NCBI GenBank assembly: GCA_027310265.1
Contig: DAIDBC010000027.1
Coordinates: 1 to 7,165, forward strand
Direction: 5' to 3'
DNA: 7,165 nt
From: Candidatus Colwelliibacteriota bacterium
Lineage (GTDB): Bacteria > Patescibacteriota > Minisyncoccia > UBA6257 > Colwellbacteraceae
This document shows, piece after piece, positions 6,484-7,165 of this stretch. Below the pieces are notes generated by a model that did not search any database, was not told the origin of the DNA, and worked only from the letters and a program-made list of their open reading frames with translations. How positions within the stretch are numbered: the stretch's first letter is position 1; each line of letters begins with the position of its first letter. The position numbers and the translations under genes are program-made.

Positions 6484-7134
6484 CTACTTTTTCTCGATCG
6501 CAAATCCGGCCGCTTTGGCAAAATCGTTTGCCGCCGCGTCGTATTGCGCACCGATCGACGTCATGCTCTGCGAGTTGGTCGAGAAAGTGCTCGCCGCTGC
6601 GGTGAACTTGTTTACATCGATGGTTATCTTTTGGTTTTTGGATACCTCGGTGTAATAAGTTATAGCCTGATTCACCAAGTCCTTGGCATCGTTCACCATC
6701 TTCAGCGCAGCCGCATCTCTCAGTTTAGTCGCATCGACGAAACGCGCGCCGGCAGACTTTATGTTCTGGTCGGACGATGTATCAAGCAGCTTCTGGAAAT
6801 CAGCCAACACCGAAGAAGTCGAGGCGACTTTGGCCGATACGTCATCCAGTTTAGTAAGGGCGGTTTGGAGGTCGGAAATTATCCCAGCATAATCTTTTTT
6901 GGCCTCCTTTGCGCCAATGCCGCTCAGCAAACTGCCCACGCTGGTCAGATCATCCCTTATCGCCACGGTCGGGGATTGTAGTTCGTTGAACTTATCAAGG
7001 AAAGTCGAACTGCCGGATCCGCCGCCGAAAATCTTAAATAGGCCTATTGCTATTAGAACTATCCCAGCAGCCAACAGGGCAATCTGGACCCACTTTGGCA
7101 TAGCGCTTTTCTTTTCTACTGTTGTCTCATCCAT
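6484..7134 (-). CDS. Hypothetical single-pass membrane protein with helical exterior domain
   Basis: I do not recognise this 216-aa protein. A short polar N-terminus (1-13, with K8, K9 and K14 before the helix) leads to one hydrophobic segment, about WVQIALLAAGIVLIAIGLFKI (15-35), followed by a GGGSGSS linker (37-43). The rest (about 45-216) is rich in Ala, Ser, Thr, Asp and Lys, has no cysteine, and looks mostly alpha-helical with repeated hydrophobic spacing. The charge pattern suggests an inside N-terminus and an exterior C-terminal domain anchored by an uncleaved signal anchor. I see no catalytic motif. The overall form recalls surface-anchored helical-bundle or pilin-like proteins, but no type IV pilin cleavage site is evident. 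The ATG at 7134 has no Shine-Dalgarno and no clear promoter in the 31 bases left in the window. The gene converges on hsp20 and shares its terminator. Confidence 0.8.
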   Translation of the reverse strand: MDETTVEKKSAMPKWVQIALLAAGIVLIAIGLFKIFGGGSGSSTFLDKFNELQSPTVAIRDDLTSVGSLLSGIGAKEAKKDYAGIISDLQTALTKLDDVSAKVASTSSVLADFQKLLDTSSDQNIKSAGARFVDATKLRDAAALKMVNDAKDLVNQAITYYTEVSKNQKITIDVNKFTAAASTFSTNSQSMTSIGAQYDAAANDFAKAAGFAIEKK

Positions 7135-7165
7135 ACGGGTGGAATCACTTTTTCGACCTTTAACG

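Noticed and set aside
1..7165. Search for CRISPR repeats, insertion sequences, phage genes, toxin-antitoxin pairs or a defence cluster
   Set aside because: I see no spaced direct repeats, transposase or integrase motifs, or small overlapping toxin-antitoxin-like gene pair. All substantial coding regions are accounted for by housekeeping or membrane-protein genes.

Overview
The window looks like a piece of a small, compact bacterial genome, most likely a Candidate Phyla Radiation (Patescibacteria, Parcubacteria-like) organism. This is an inference. It rests on very short intergenic spaces, the absence of recognisable Shine-Dalgarno sites at every start examined, TATAAT boxes lying only 11-14 nt before two start codons, a valyl-tRNA synthetase that stops right after its anticodon-binding domain, and a TsaD and a DoxX protein that resemble CPR versions. 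Nothing calls for a non-standard genetic code: TAA, TAG and TGA all serve as stops at sensible gene ends.

Layout. Positions 8-1981 (minus strand) hold two membrane-protein genes in tandem, a DoxX-family protein followed by a cellulose-synthase-like family 2 glycosyltransferase, probably one transcript. Positions 1982-2114 are a 133-bp divergent intergenic region with a good plus-strand promoter and a weak minus-strand candidate. From 2115 to 6438 the plus strand carries tRNA-Glu(UUC), tsaD, valS, a PrsW-family intramembrane protease gene and an Hsp20 small heat-shock protein gene. A strong bidirectional hairpin terminator at 6437-6467 separates hsp20 from a convergent minus-strand gene (6484-7134) for an unrecognised single-pass membrane protein. 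No gene-free stretch exceeds 300 bases.

How the genes relate. tRNA-Glu, tsaD (t6A37 tRNA modification) and valS (tRNA charging) form a translation block. The tRNA and tsaD appear to share one promoter and are 16 nt apart. valS has its own TATAAT box and its stop codon overlaps the prsW start by 7 nt. prsW overlaps hsp20 by 23 nt, and a perfect extended -10 box for hsp20 lies inside the last codons of prsW. PrsW and Hsp20 could both serve envelope or protein-stress functions, but nothing here proves a joint role. I see no mobile element, CRISPR array, phage gene, defence system or other new multi-gene system. The points of most interest are the transcription and translation-start architecture, the short ValRS, and the unknown membrane protein.
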